Assembly (NCBI GenBank): GCA_002441555.1
Contig: DJWK01000033.1
Location: forward strand, 56,190 to 120,189
From: Thermodesulfobacteriaceae bacterium UBA6232
GTDB lineage: Bacteria; Desulfobacterota; Thermodesulfobacteria; Thermodesulfobacteriales; Thermodesulfobacteriaceae
Direction: 5' to 3'
DNA length: 64,000 nt
The position numbers and the translations under genes are program-made. The stretch's first letter is position 1. The number at the start of each line of letters is the position of its first letter. Below the pieces are notes generated by a model, which saw only the letters and a list, made by a program, of their open reading frames with translations, did no database searches and was not told the DNA's origin. Positions 17,378-26,323 of this stretch are shown one piece after another.

Positions 17378-17988
17378 CCTTTTTTCTTAAATCCTTTATA
17401 GCTCTTTTTACTATTATTGACCCCATAGGAGGAGCCCCTTTCTTTTTGAGTATCACTGCAGGTTATAATGAGATTGAAAGAAGAAAAATAGCTTTAAGAG
17501 CAAGTCTAACAGTTCTTATAACCCTTTCTCTCTTCCTCTTTTTTGGACCTTATCTTCTTTCTCTTTTCAATATTTCCCTTTCTTCCTTTAAAATTGCAGG
17601 TGGAATACTTCTCTTTTTAACAGCCATGGAAATGCTTCTTGGAAAGGTAAGAAGTGTAAAGGCCACCCCTGAAGAGGAAACAAGAGTTCAGGAAAAGGAG
17701 GATGTCTCAGTGGTTCCCCTTGGAATACCCTATCTTGCAGGCCCTGGTGCCATAACTACGGTTATTATCCTAACAGAAAGGGGGAGCTTCTCTGAAAAAT
17801 TTATGGTTTTTCTTTCCATAATTCTTGTTTCAGGAATTACTTATACGATTCTTTCTCATTCAAACAGAATTTTCAAGTTTTTTGGAGAGCTCGGAACAAA
17901 AGCGGTGGTTAGACTTCTCGGATTGATTCTTGCAAGTATCGCCGTAGAATACATTTTCCACGGAATTAAAGAATATCTTTCATATTAA
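17368..17988 (+). CDS. MarC-family (UPF0056) integral membrane protein
   Basis: 206 residues with six predicted transmembrane segments. The conserved TIIDPIGGAPFFLSIT near the start and VPLGIPYLAGPGAITTVI near the middle are diagnostic of MarC/UPF0056. Function is unknown in general; early links to multiple antibiotic resistance were not upheld. It is the last gene of the infB run; only 22 bp separate it from the more AT-rich segment that follows, and no clear terminator is visible. Confidence 0.88.
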   Translation: MELTFFLKSFIALFTIIDPIGGAPFFLSITAGYNEIERRKIALRASLTVLITLSLFLFFGPYLLSLFNISLSSFKIAGGILLFLTAMEMLLGKVRSVKATPEEETRVQEKEDVSVVPLGIPYLAGPGAITTVIILTERGSFSEKFMVFLSIILVSGITYTILSHSNRIFKFFGELGTKAVVRLLGLILASIAVEYIFHGIKEYLSY

Positions 17989-18010
17989 ATTCCTTTTCAA
18001 TTCCAAATTT

Positions 18011-18856
18011 TTGGTTAAAATTATTTTAATCATGGTTAAAATTTTTTTGTTTTCAGTTCTTTTTTTAATTATAAATTCTATTTCATCTCCAGCTGAAGAA
18101 AAAAAGAGCTTCTCCTTCGCTATAGTTCCCATGTTTACTCCAGATTTTATACAGAAAAATTGGGGACCCATCCTTAAAGAAATCTCGGCTAAAACAGGTT
18201 ATAATTTTGAAATCAAAATTTATAAAACAATTAAAGATTTTGAACAGGAAATTTTTAATAATTCCCTTGATTTTGCTTATGTTAATCCTTTTCAAGCTGT
18301 GATTGCATACGAAAAATCTAAATATTCCCCGATATTAAGAAATAATTCACCTTTATTAGGAATTTTGGTAACAAAAAAAGATAGCCCTTTAAAAACTTTG
18401 GTATCTCTTGATGGGAAAAAAGTTGCCTTTGCTTCACCGAGCTGCCCAATATATATTTATTTAACCATTTATGTTTTTAAAAAATATAATATTAAAATAA
18501 ATCCTGTATTTGTTAAAACTCATGATAATGTTTATAGACATGTATTATTCGGGCTTGCTGATGCTGGAGGTGCAGTAAATATTTCATTTTTAAAACAATC
18601 TGATGAAATTAAAAACAATTTGCATATTATTTACACTACTCCACCCTTTGGTTCTCATCCTATTATTGTTAATCCTCGTGTACCTACAGAAGTTGTTGAA
18701 AAATTTGTAAATGCTTTCATAGAACTTAATAAAAATCCTGCTCTTAAGGATTATTTTTATAAAATACAAATACCTAACCCAGTAAGGACTAATTATGAAA
18801 AAGATTATAAGCAGTTAAAATTTATTTTACCAAATAGGGACTCACCTGTGTGTTAA
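18011..18856 (+). CDS. PhnD/SsuA/transferrin-type periplasmic binding protein
   Basis: 281 residues, or 274 if the ATG at 18032 is used; neither start has a clear Shine-Dalgarno sequence. A hydrophobic signal segment (KIFLFSVLFLIINSIS) is followed by the type 2 binding-protein body, with AIVPMFTPDF, DFAYVNPFQAVIAYE, LDGKKVAFASPSCP and VFVKTHDNVYRHVLFGLADAGGA typical of PhnD-like family PF12974. No transporter genes are adjacent; a hybrid sensor kinase lies 14 nt downstream. I infer a periplasmic ligand sensor feeding that kinase. The ligand is unknown. The gene is more AT-rich than its neighbours. Confidence 0.78.
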   Translation: MVKIILIMVKIFLFSVLFLIINSISSPAEEKKSFSFAIVPMFTPDFIQKNWGPILKEISAKTGYNFEIKIYKTIKDFEQEIFNNSLDFAYVNPFQAVIAYEKSKYSPILRNNSPLLGILVTKKDSPLKTLVSLDGKKVAFASPSCPIYIYLTIYVFKKYNIKINPVFVKTHDNVYRHVLFGLADAGGAVNISFLKQSDEIKNNLHIIYTTPPFGSHPIIVNPRVPTEVVEKFVNAFIELNKNPALKDYFYKIQIPNPVRTNYEKDYKQLKFILPNRDSPVC

Positions 18857-18870
18857 TCTTCTTTTAATTT

Positions 18871-21148
18871 ATGAATCCACTTTACAATTTTAAAAATAGA
18901 ACCCTCAAAACACAATTTTTAATTATTATAACTATTGTCTTTTTAACTGGTATCATAATAATTTCATGGTCAACTAATTATATACAAAAACGTTTTTTTG
19001 AAGAAATTATTAAAGAAGAATTAAATTCTCTTAAATACTCTACCATATCTGCAATCTATCCCCTTTTAATCACACAAGACTATGATCGTATAGAAAGGTT
19101 TTTATATTATTTGTCTATACATAAGGAAATTACAAATATCAAATTTATTAACAAAGATAAAATTATTTTTTTAGATATAAAAAAAAAATGAAAAGGGAAA
19201 TATAAACATTTCATACCCTTTAAAGGTATTTGATCAACCTTTGTTTGAATATTTATCTGAGGACCGTGAGGCCTTTTATTTTCTTTTTCCTATAAAAAAA
19301 GAAATTACTCATGAAACCCTTGCTTGGATCCAATTCGTAATATCTAAAAAATATATTAAAAATTTACAAAGAAAGAGTTTTATCACAATTGCAATTTTAT
19401 TAACATCAGGTTGGTTAATTTTTCTTTTTATTGTTTATCTAATTTTCAATTTTTATTATAAAGATTTACAAAAGTTTCAGACATTTTTAGAAAAGCTTCC
19501 TTATAATAAGGGAATACAACTTGACCAAATACTATTTTCAAAAGAGTTAAATCGTTTAAAAGATGTAATAAATTATATTTCACAAATTCTTTATATCCAG
19601 GATAAAAATCTGCAATATGAAAAAAATAAAATAGAAAATATTTTAACCTTTTTTAAAGAAGGATTAATTCTTACGGACGCAGATTTTAAAATTCAATATG
19701 TAAATCCATCTTTCTGTGCTTTAACAGGTTATAGTTACGAAAGTATAATAAACAAAAACCTTATAGAAATTTTTCCGATCTTACACCCTAATAAAAATTC
19801 CCTTTTATGGGATGAGGTTTTTCCTGAACTTATAACATAGGAAAGCCTTTTGATTGATTCTTCTTTAAAAACTGAAGGGATTTTTTTCTCCCCTGGTGGA
19901 GAAAAAAGATTTATTGAAATAAGTATTTCACCTATTGTATTTGAAGACAAAATAGAAGGTTACATCTTTGGAATAAGTGATATAACTACCAGAAAGCAGC
20001 TTGAACAGGAACTTTTAAAATTTGAAAAATTTGAAACCATAAATAGACTTGCAGGAGGGGTGGCTCATGATTTAAATAATTTGCTTGCCGTTTTATTTAA
20101 TTATTTAAGTTTAATTAAATTAAATATCTCTAACAATAAAAAAGAAGATTGTATTAAATTTATTCAAAAAATAGAAAATACTCTCAATCGTGCCAAATAT
20201 CTTTCTTCACAATTACTCAGCTTAAGTAAAGAAGGGGTTCCTATAAAAGAACCTCATGATCTTGAAGAATTAATAAAAGATGTGGCTGAGTTCTGTTTCT
20301 CAGGAACACCTATTAAATACAATATAATTTTTCAAAATCCAGTAAGGAATATTTTAATAGACCCTCAACAAATGGCTCAAGTATTCCAAAATATTTTTAT
20401 AAATGCCAGGGAAGCCATGCCAGATGGCGGAAAAGTTAATATAGAGGTTTCTTTAAAGAAATTAAAACATGAAGAAATCCCTCCTCTTTTAGAAGGTGAT
20501 TATGTAGAAATAAAAATTTCTGACACCGGACTAGGTATACCTCCTTCGATTTTACCTAATATATTTGAACCCTTTTTCACCACTAAAGAAGAGGGGACCG
20601 GTCTTGGATTAGCCATTGCTTATCAAATAATTAAAAAACACGGAGGTAATATAATAGCTGAAAATAATCCACAAGGAGGAGCTATTTTTAAAATTTACTT
20701 ACCCTATTTAATTAAAGATGAGCCCGTTGAAGGTAAAAAATCTACTCCATCTTTAGAGATATCTAAAAAACACTACAGAATTTTAATTATAGATGATGAA
20801 GAAGAACTGAGAGACTCATTATTATTTCTTCTCTCAGAAATGGGTTACGAAGTTGATACAGCTGATAATGGTAAGGAAGGAATAGAAAAATATTATAAAG
20901 CTCTTAAGGAAAATAACCCCTTTCATGTGGTTATTACAGATTATGTTCTTCCTGATATAAAGGGAGATAAAGTTGTAGCTGAATTAAAAACCATAGACCC
21001 CAACGCAAAGGTCATTTTGTCTACAGGATATACAGGGATTGATGTAACTTCTAATTACAAAAATTACGGATTTTCAGGTATATTAATCAAACCTTATACC
21101 TTTGAAACTCTTATTCAAACCATTGAGAGGACTCTTTCAAATTCCTAA
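18871..21148 (+). pseudogene. Hybrid histidine kinase interrupted by a frameshift and an amber stop
   Basis: Three open pieces make one kinase. Piece 1 (18871-19191) has a membrane helix and periplasmic start. Piece 2 (19190-19840) has the rest of the sensor, a second helix (FITIAILLTSGWLIFLFIVYL) and a PAS domain. Piece 3 (to 21148) has HisKA (GGVAHDLNNLL), HATPase (DTGLGIPPS, GTGLGLAIAYQI) and a REC domain with the phosphoacceptor in VVITDYVLPD. Pieces 1 and 2 differ by one base at a run of ten A (19179-19188); nine A would join them. Pieces 2 and 3 share a frame broken only by TAG at 19838-19840. A recent pseudogene, slippage at the A run, or a sequencing error are all possible. Confidence 0.8.
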
Positions 21149-21179
21149 TAAATTCTTTCTAGAAAAATCTTATAAGGCC

Positions 21180-21208
21180 TTGACAAAGGGGAAAATTTGT
21201 ATGATGAT
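21180..21208 (+). promoter_or_regulatory. Candidate promoter of the aminotransferase-selA operon
   Basis: A perfect TTGACA (21180-21185) is followed after 17 bp by GATGAT (21203-21208), 4 of 6 matches to the -10 consensus. It lies 45 bp before the aminotransferase ATG, downstream of the broken kinase gene. AAGGAGG at about 21235-21241 is the ribosome-binding site of the next gene. Confidence 0.5.
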
Positions 21209-21252
21209 AAAAGATTCAAGTAAATAAATTAATCAAGGAGGCTGTGAAATAA

Positions 21253-22464
21253 ATGGGGTTCACCTTTAAAATTAAGCCTGCCAACCGAACCTGGGGAGTA
21301 GAATATGCCATAAGGGATATTGTTGAGACCTCCAAGCAGGCCCTCGAGCTTGGTAAAGATCTCATTTATCTTAACATCGGTGACCCTGTTAAATATGGTT
21401 TTGTTACTCCCAGAAATCTAATTGAAGCTGCCTACAAGGCCATGCTTGAAAATCATAATTCCTATTCAGATTCCGTGGGTGTTCCAGAGGCAATCACAGC
21501 TATAAAGGCCTATGCTGAAAGAAAAGGAATAAAGCCTGTGGATATTTTTATTACACAGGGGGCAAGCGAGGCCATAGAATTCGCCATAGCTTCCCTTGTT
21601 GACCCTGGAGAAAATATCATTCTTCCCTGTCCATGCTATCCCCTTTACCAAGCTATTGTATCAAAACTTGATATTGAACCAAGATTTTACTATTTAGATG
21701 AGGAAAACAACTGGGAGCCTGATCTTGCTTCACTTGAAGCCTCCATTGATGAAAAAACCAAAGCTATAGTAATTATCAATCCTAACAATCCCACAGGGGC
21801 TATTTACTCAAAGGAAACCCTTCTTCAAATACTGGAGATTGCAAGAAAATTCAATCTGGTAATTTTGTCAGATGAGATTTACGATCAATTTGTTCTTGAG
21901 GATGGGATTGAACACATCTCCATTGGAGCACTTGCAGAGGATGTGCCAGTGGTTACCTTTAACGGGCTTTCCAAATGCTATTTTGCACCGGGCTGGAGAG
22001 TGGGCTGGGGCATTGTCTCTGGTCCAAAGGAAATTCTTGAAGATTACATAGAAGCCATTCATAAACTTGCAAGAGCAAGGCTTTGTGCACCGCATCCCCT
22101 TCAATGGGCTATTCCTGAGGCCTTAAATAATGAGAATGGATACATTAAAAAGGTTATTCCAGATTTGCGTAAAAGAAGGGATTTAATTGTGGAAGGTTTA
22201 AATAACATACCCTATATTCATTGCACTAAACCCCTTGGAGCCTTTTATGCCTTTCCAAGACTTGATATTCCTGAAATTTCAGATCTTGAATTTGTCAAAA
22301 AACTTATCATGGAAGAAGGTGTAGTGGTTGTTCATGGAAGTGGCTTTGGCCAAAAACCAGGAACCAAACACTTTAGAATAATCTTTTTACCGGAAGAAAA
22401 AATTCTTGAAGAAGCCCTTCATCGCATGGAGCGTTTTGTAAAAAAACTTGTAGCCTCACTATGA
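21253..22464 (+). CDS. Class I/II PLP-dependent aminotransferase (alanine/aspartate type)
   Basis: 403 residues, fold type I. The PLP-binding lysine is in NGLSKCYFAPGWRVGW; NPNNPTGAIYS and LSDEIYDQFV supply the Asn and Asp/Tyr cofactor contacts, and the C-terminal FRIIFLPEE has the substrate-carboxylate Arg. The N-terminal GDPVKYGFVTP and the overall pattern resemble archaeal and bacterial alanine aminotransferases (AlaA/AlaC type), but aspartate or LL-diaminopimelate aminotransferase activity cannot be ruled out. It overlaps selA by 4 nt (ATGA). Confidence 0.85.
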   Translation: MGFTFKIKPANRTWGVEYAIRDIVETSKQALELGKDLIYLNIGDPVKYGFVTPRNLIEAAYKAMLENHNSYSDSVGVPEAITAIKAYAERKGIKPVDIFITQGASEAIEFAIASLVDPGENIILPCPCYPLYQAIVSKLDIEPRFYYLDEENNWEPDLASLEASIDEKTKAIVIINPNNPTGAIYSKETLLQILEIARKFNLVILSDEIYDQFVLEDGIEHISIGALAEDVPVVTFNGLSKCYFAPGWRVGWGIVSGPKEILEDYIEAIHKLARARLCAPHPLQWAIPEALNNENGYIKKVIPDLRKRRDLIVEGLNNIPYIHCTKPLGAFYAFPRLDIPEISDLEFVKKLIMEEGVVVVHGSGFGQKPGTKHFRIIFLPEEKILEEALHRMERFVKKLVASL

Positions 22465-23843
22465 GAATTCCCTCTGTTCATGAACTAAAGGAAAAATTGG
22501 CAAAGCTTTTTCCTTATTATCCCTTTTCATATTTTACCGAGCCGGCAAGAAAGGCAGCAAACCTTTTAAGAGAAAAGTTCTCCAAGGGCGAACTCAAAGA
22601 ACTCTCCGAGGTATATCTTTCTGAACTTTTAAAAAAAATCTTTGAAGAATACGAAAGCTATCATCTAAAAAGAGTTATTAATGCCACAGGGGTTATTGTT
22701 CATACTAATCTCGGAAGAGCCCCTCTGGCAGATGAGGCTATAAAGCATCTCGTTGAGGTGGCAAGATATTATTCTAATTTGGAATACAATCTCGTTGAGG
22801 GAAAAAGAGGAAGTCGCTACAGCCATGTTGAGGGAATTTTAAAAGAATTAACTGGAGCTGAGGCTGCCCTTGTGGTTAATAATAATGCGAGCGCCGTTCT
22901 TATTAGTCTTAATACTCTTGCCTACGGAAAAGAGGTAATTGTTTCAAGAGGAGAGCTTGTTGAGATTGGAGGTTCCTTTAGAATTCCTGAGGTAATGAAA
23001 TGGGCAGGCTGTATTCTTAAAGAGGTTGGCACTACCAATAAAACCCATCTTTTTGATTATGAAAATGCCATAACCGAAAACACCGCCCTTCTTCTCAAGG
23101 TTCACAAAAGCAACTATGCCATCGTGGGTTTTACCAAAGAGGTTAGCACAGAAGAGCTTGTTTCTCTTGGGAAAAAGAGAGGGCTTCCCGTAATGGAGGA
23201 TCTCGGAAGCGGATGCTTTGTAGATTTTTCTAAATATGGTCTTATAAAAGAACCCACTGTTCAGGAAGTCTTAAAAGCAGGGGTTGATGTGGTAACTTTC
23301 TCTGGGGATAAATTACTCGGCGGCCCTCAGGCAGGAATTATTCTTGGTAAAAAGGAATTTATTGAAAGAATTCGCAAAAATCCCCTAAACCGAGCTATAA
23401 GAATCGACAAACTAACTCTTGCTGCCCTTGAAGCCACTCTCAAGCTTTATAGGGATGAAAACCTTGCCATTGAACACATTCCCGTTTTAAAAATGATTCT
23501 TTCAAAGCCTGAAGAGATAAAAAAGAAGGCTCAAAAACTTTTGAGATACCTTCGCGACTTAAATCTCCCCAAAACCAGAGTTTACCTTGTTTCAACGGTT
23601 GCCAAAACCGGAGGCGGAGCCCTCCCCCTTCTTGATATCCCCTCCTATGGAGTTGCCTTAGAAATTGAAGGAATTTCACCCCAGGAAATTCAGAAATATC
23701 TTAGAGAAAATGACCCTCCCATAATTGCCATTGCCGAAGAAAATGCCATAGTTTTTGATGTAAGAACCCTTTTTGATGAAGAATTTTCACTTATAAAAGA
23801 GGCTTTAAAAAACTTAAAGGATGCCTTTGAACTTACCCCCTGA
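22461..23843 (+). CDS. selA: L-seryl-tRNA(Sec) selenium transferase
   Basis: 460 residues, usual length. RVINATGVIVHTNLGRAPL and the PLP-lysine motif TFSGDKLLGGPQAGI are diagnostic of SelA, which converts Ser-tRNA(Sec) to Sec-tRNA(Sec) using selenophosphate from SelD. The N-terminal helical domain and the final small domain are complete. selB, selC and selD are not in the window, so the rest of the pathway must be elsewhere. Its presence means in-frame UGA codons should be considered; see the small frame at 8118-8297. Confidence 0.95.
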   Translation: MRIPSVHELKEKLAKLFPYYPFSYFTEPARKAANLLREKFSKGELKELSEVYLSELLKKIFEEYESYHLKRVINATGVIVHTNLGRAPLADEAIKHLVEVARYYSNLEYNLVEGKRGSRYSHVEGILKELTGAEAALVVNNNASAVLISLNTLAYGKEVIVSRGELVEIGGSFRIPEVMKWAGCILKEVGTTNKTHLFDYENAITENTALLLKVHKSNYAIVGFTKEVSTEELVSLGKKRGLPVMEDLGSGCFVDFSKYGLIKEPTVQEVLKAGVDVVTFSGDKLLGGPQAGIILGKKEFIERIRKNPLNRAIRIDKLTLAALEATLKLYRDENLAIEHIPVLKMILSKPEEIKKKAQKLLRYLRDLNLPKTRVYLVSTVAKTGGGALPLLDIPSYGVALEIEGISPQEIQKYLRENDPPIIAIAEENAIVFDVRTLFDEEFSLIKEALKNLKDAFELTP

Positions 23844-25323
23844 AACAGAAAAAATTCTTCCCTTTTTAAAAACCTATTTCACAAAAAAATATAATCTTAC
23901 CTTTTTTGAAGATATCAAACCCTTTACAGCTGACACCGAATATCTCTTAAACTTTGGAAAAGAAAAAATTTATAGCCAGCTTCTACTTGAAAGATTTCTT
24001 TTGGAAAATTTTGAAAAGGGCCTTTTATCTTCCAAACTTTTAGAAATCCTTATATCCCTTGAAACCATACCTGGCTATCTTTTTTATTTTAAAGGAAAGC
24101 CTCCAAAAAATTATCCCTTTTTCAGGATTGATAACCTTTATTTTTATCCCCTTTTTTTTGGAAAAATCAGAGAGCTATTTATTAACCTGTGGAAGGGGGG
24201 AAAAATTTTTTTGGCTCTTTTTATGGAGCTTTCTCAAGAAAATTTTGAGCCCGAAGCTATTAAAAAAGAACTAAAGCTTCAAAAAAGCCTTGGCTTTACC
24301 CGCTTGAACAGAAAAGCAAAAACCTCTCTTAAGGAAATTTTTGAGCTATACACAAGCGGAGAATTCATAAGGTGGCAAAGGGCCTTGTCAAAAGGTGGGG
24401 TTCTTCTTGTTTCTGAAAAGCCGCTTTCAGCAAATTTAGGTATTAACATAAAACCCCTTTTTACAAAAAGGGGGACACTGAATTATTATTTTTTCAAGGG
24501 AGATAAACTGGAAGATATATTGAAAAAAGAGAAGGATTCTGAAAACACCCTTGGGATAGTAAAAGCAGAGCTTCTCAAAAAGGACCCCTTTAAGGGGATA
24601 AATCCATTTCTCTTAGGATATGCAGCTTTTGAACATGCTAAGCGCGCAGGAGAAAAAATACACCTCCTTGATGGTTTCACCTTGCATGTGCTTGCTGATC
24701 TTTTTTATGAGTGGGAAGATTTAGGGGCCGCACTGAAATTTTATCACATGGCTAAACCTTACAGTCTTCAACCTATTGAATTAACCCTGAGTGAAGCTTC
24801 CATCTATTATGTCCTTAAGGATTTTCATAAAGCCAAAACCCTCTTAAAAGAAAAACTCTGCGGATGCCTGAAAGAAGATCCTCGCATCCACTATAATCTC
24901 GGAATAATTTATTTTGAGGAGGGAGACCGCAAAAACGCAGAATACCATTTATACAAAGCCTACTTATTAAATGAAGAGGAACCACTTTTCAGAAAAACTC
25001 TTTTACAATTTTTATGGAATGAGGAACGCTATGAAGAAATGGAGGAGATCCTCCAAAGGGTTTCAAATTTAACTTTGGAAGACAAAATTTTTGTGGGAAA
25101 ACTTTCCTTCTTAAGAGGTGATTACAGAAAGGCCTTAGAATATCTTCAGGAAATACTTTCTTTGCATGAACTGGATGGAGCCTCCTTTTATTTTCTCTCC
25201 TGGCTTTATCTTTATTTTAAAAAGGATAAAGAGGCTTCAGAAATTTTTTTAAAAAAGGCAAAAGAACTTTTAAGTTCTAAGGAATTTAATAAACTTCTTG
25301 AAAAATTTAGATTGCCAGAATGA
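23821..25323 (+). CDS. TPR-repeat protein of unknown function
   Basis: 500 residues, no signal peptide. The first 230 residues are rich in Phe, Lys and Leu and not assigned. The C-terminal half has consecutive helical repeats of TPR type, for example LLGYAAFEHAKRAGEKIHLLD, ALKFYHMAKPY, IHYNLGIIYFEEGDRKNAEYHLYKAY and LSFLRGDYRKALEYLQEIL written as separate units. It overlaps selA by 23 nt and the MBL gene by 4 nt, so it is cotranscribed with both. A scaffold or binding role is all that the repeats suggest. Confidence 0.75.
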   Translation: MPLNLPPETEKILPFLKTYFTKKYNLTFFEDIKPFTADTEYLLNFGKEKIYSQLLLERFLLENFEKGLLSSKLLEILISLETIPGYLFYFKGKPPKNYPFFRIDNLYFYPLFFGKIRELFINLWKGGKIFLALFMELSQENFEPEAIKKELKLQKSLGFTRLNRKAKTSLKEIFELYTSGEFIRWQRALSKGGVLLVSEKPLSANLGINIKPLFTKRGTLNYYFFKGDKLEDILKKEKDSENTLGIVKAELLKKDPFKGINPFLLGYAAFEHAKRAGEKIHLLDGFTLHVLADLFYEWEDLGAALKFYHMAKPYSLQPIELTLSEASIYYVLKDFHKAKTLLKEKLCGCLKEDPRIHYNLGIIYFEEGDRKNAEYHLYKAYLLNEEEPLFRKTLLQFLWNEERYEEMEEILQRVSNLTLEDKIFVGKLSFLRGDYRKALEYLQEILSLHELDGASFYFLSWLYLYFKKDKEASEIFLKKAKELLSSKEFNKLLEKFRLPE

Positions 25324-26078
25324 GATTAACCGTTCTTGGATCGGGAACAGGTTGGATAACCTCAGAAAGGGGAGCTCCTTCTTATCTTCTCTCTCAGGGG
25401 GACTTCCATCTCCTCCTTGACCTTGGGCCTGGAACCATTAAACAACTTCTTAGGATTGGGCTTACTCTTAACGATATTTCAGCCATATTTATTTCTCACT
25501 TTCATCCCGATCATGTAACAGACCTTATCCCCTTTCTTTTTGCCATGCGCTATCAACTCGGCTATATTCGTAAAGAAAAGGTTCACCTTTATGTTCATAA
25601 AAATTTTTCTCTCTTTTATGAAGGCCTTCAAAAAGCCTTTGGACATTGGGTAAGCCCTCCAGAAGTTCTTCTTGAAATTCATCTTATTGAAGAGGAAGGT
25701 CTTTACAGCTTTTCCATTGGCCCTTTTCAAGCTAAAACTATTAAAGTCAAACATAATCCCGAATCTCTTGCTATAAGGCTTGAACTTGACAATAAAAGTA
25801 TTATATATTCTGGAGATACGGGTTTTTGCGAAGAGATAATTACACTCTCACAGGGCGGTGATCTTTTGCTTCTTGAGTGTGCCAATTCTGAAGTTCTTTC
25901 AGTTCCTCACCATCTCGGACCGGAAGAAATTTCAATAATCTGCGAGAGGGCAAATCCAAAAAGGGTTTTATTGAGTCACTTTTACCCTCACAGTGAAGAG
26001 GTAAACCTTAAAATTATCAAGAAAAAATTTCAGGGAGAAATTATTCTTGCGAAAGACTTTTTAAGTATTGAATTTTAG
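25320..26078 (+). CDS. MBL-fold metallo-hydrolase (RNase Z-like)
   Basis: 252 residues. The N-terminal LTVLGSGTGW and ISHFHPDHVTDLIPF (HxHxDH metal motif, here HFHPDH), IYSGDTGFCEE (metal Asp) and LLSHFYPH (final His) are in the order found in the RNase Z/ElaC branch of the metallo-beta-lactamase fold. The long exosite arm of tRNase Z is not obvious, so a tRNA-processing role is uncertain; a general phosphodiesterase is equally possible. It overlaps the TPR gene by 4 nt. Confidence 0.83.
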   Translation: MRLTVLGSGTGWITSERGAPSYLLSQGDFHLLLDLGPGTIKQLLRIGLTLNDISAIFISHFHPDHVTDLIPFLFAMRYQLGYIRKEKVHLYVHKNFSLFYEGLQKAFGHWVSPPEVLLEIHLIEEEGLYSFSIGPFQAKTIKVKHNPESLAIRLELDNKSIIYSGDTGFCEEIITLSQGGDLLLLECANSEVLSVPHHLGPEEISIICERANPKRVLLSHFYPHSEEVNLKIIKKKFQGEIILAKDFLSIEF

Positions 26079-26091
26079 GGGAGGGTCTTTT

Positions 26092-26310
26092 ATGGAGGGA
26101 TTAGATCCAAAAATTCTTCAAAAATTAAAAGAAAAGGTTCAAAGGGAGCTTGCTCAGAGAGAAAGAGAATGTATAGAATTCTGGCTTTCTGAGATCACAA
26201 AAATCTATCAAAAAAATCACAAAACCCTTGAAGAATTAAAAAGCGATCTCAGACTTTTTATGGACAAAATGAAAAATCGTTTGGACATCCTCAAAACCAA
26301 AGGCTATTAA
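26092..26310 (+). CDS. Small coiled-coil protein, unknown
   Basis: 72 residues from the ATG at 26092, chosen because GGGGAGGG at about 26078-26085 sits just before it. The sequence is almost entirely charged and helical (LKEKVQRELAQRERECIEF, then KTLEELKSDLRLFMDKMK) with heptad-like spacing, so a coiled coil is likely. It lies between the MBL gene and thrC, 13 nt before the thrC start, and has its own strong ribosome-binding site. I recognise no family. Confidence 0.65.
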   Translation: MEGLDPKILQKLKEKVQRELAQRERECIEFWLSEITKIYQKNHKTLEELKSDLRLFMDKMKNRLDILKTKGY

Positions 26311-26323
26311 AGGAGAGACTTTT

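Noticed and set aside
21155..21170. TTTCTAGAAA palindrome before the aminotransferase promoter
   Set aside because: Only 10 bp and AT-rich; expected often by chance in such sequence, and without a T run it is not a terminator.
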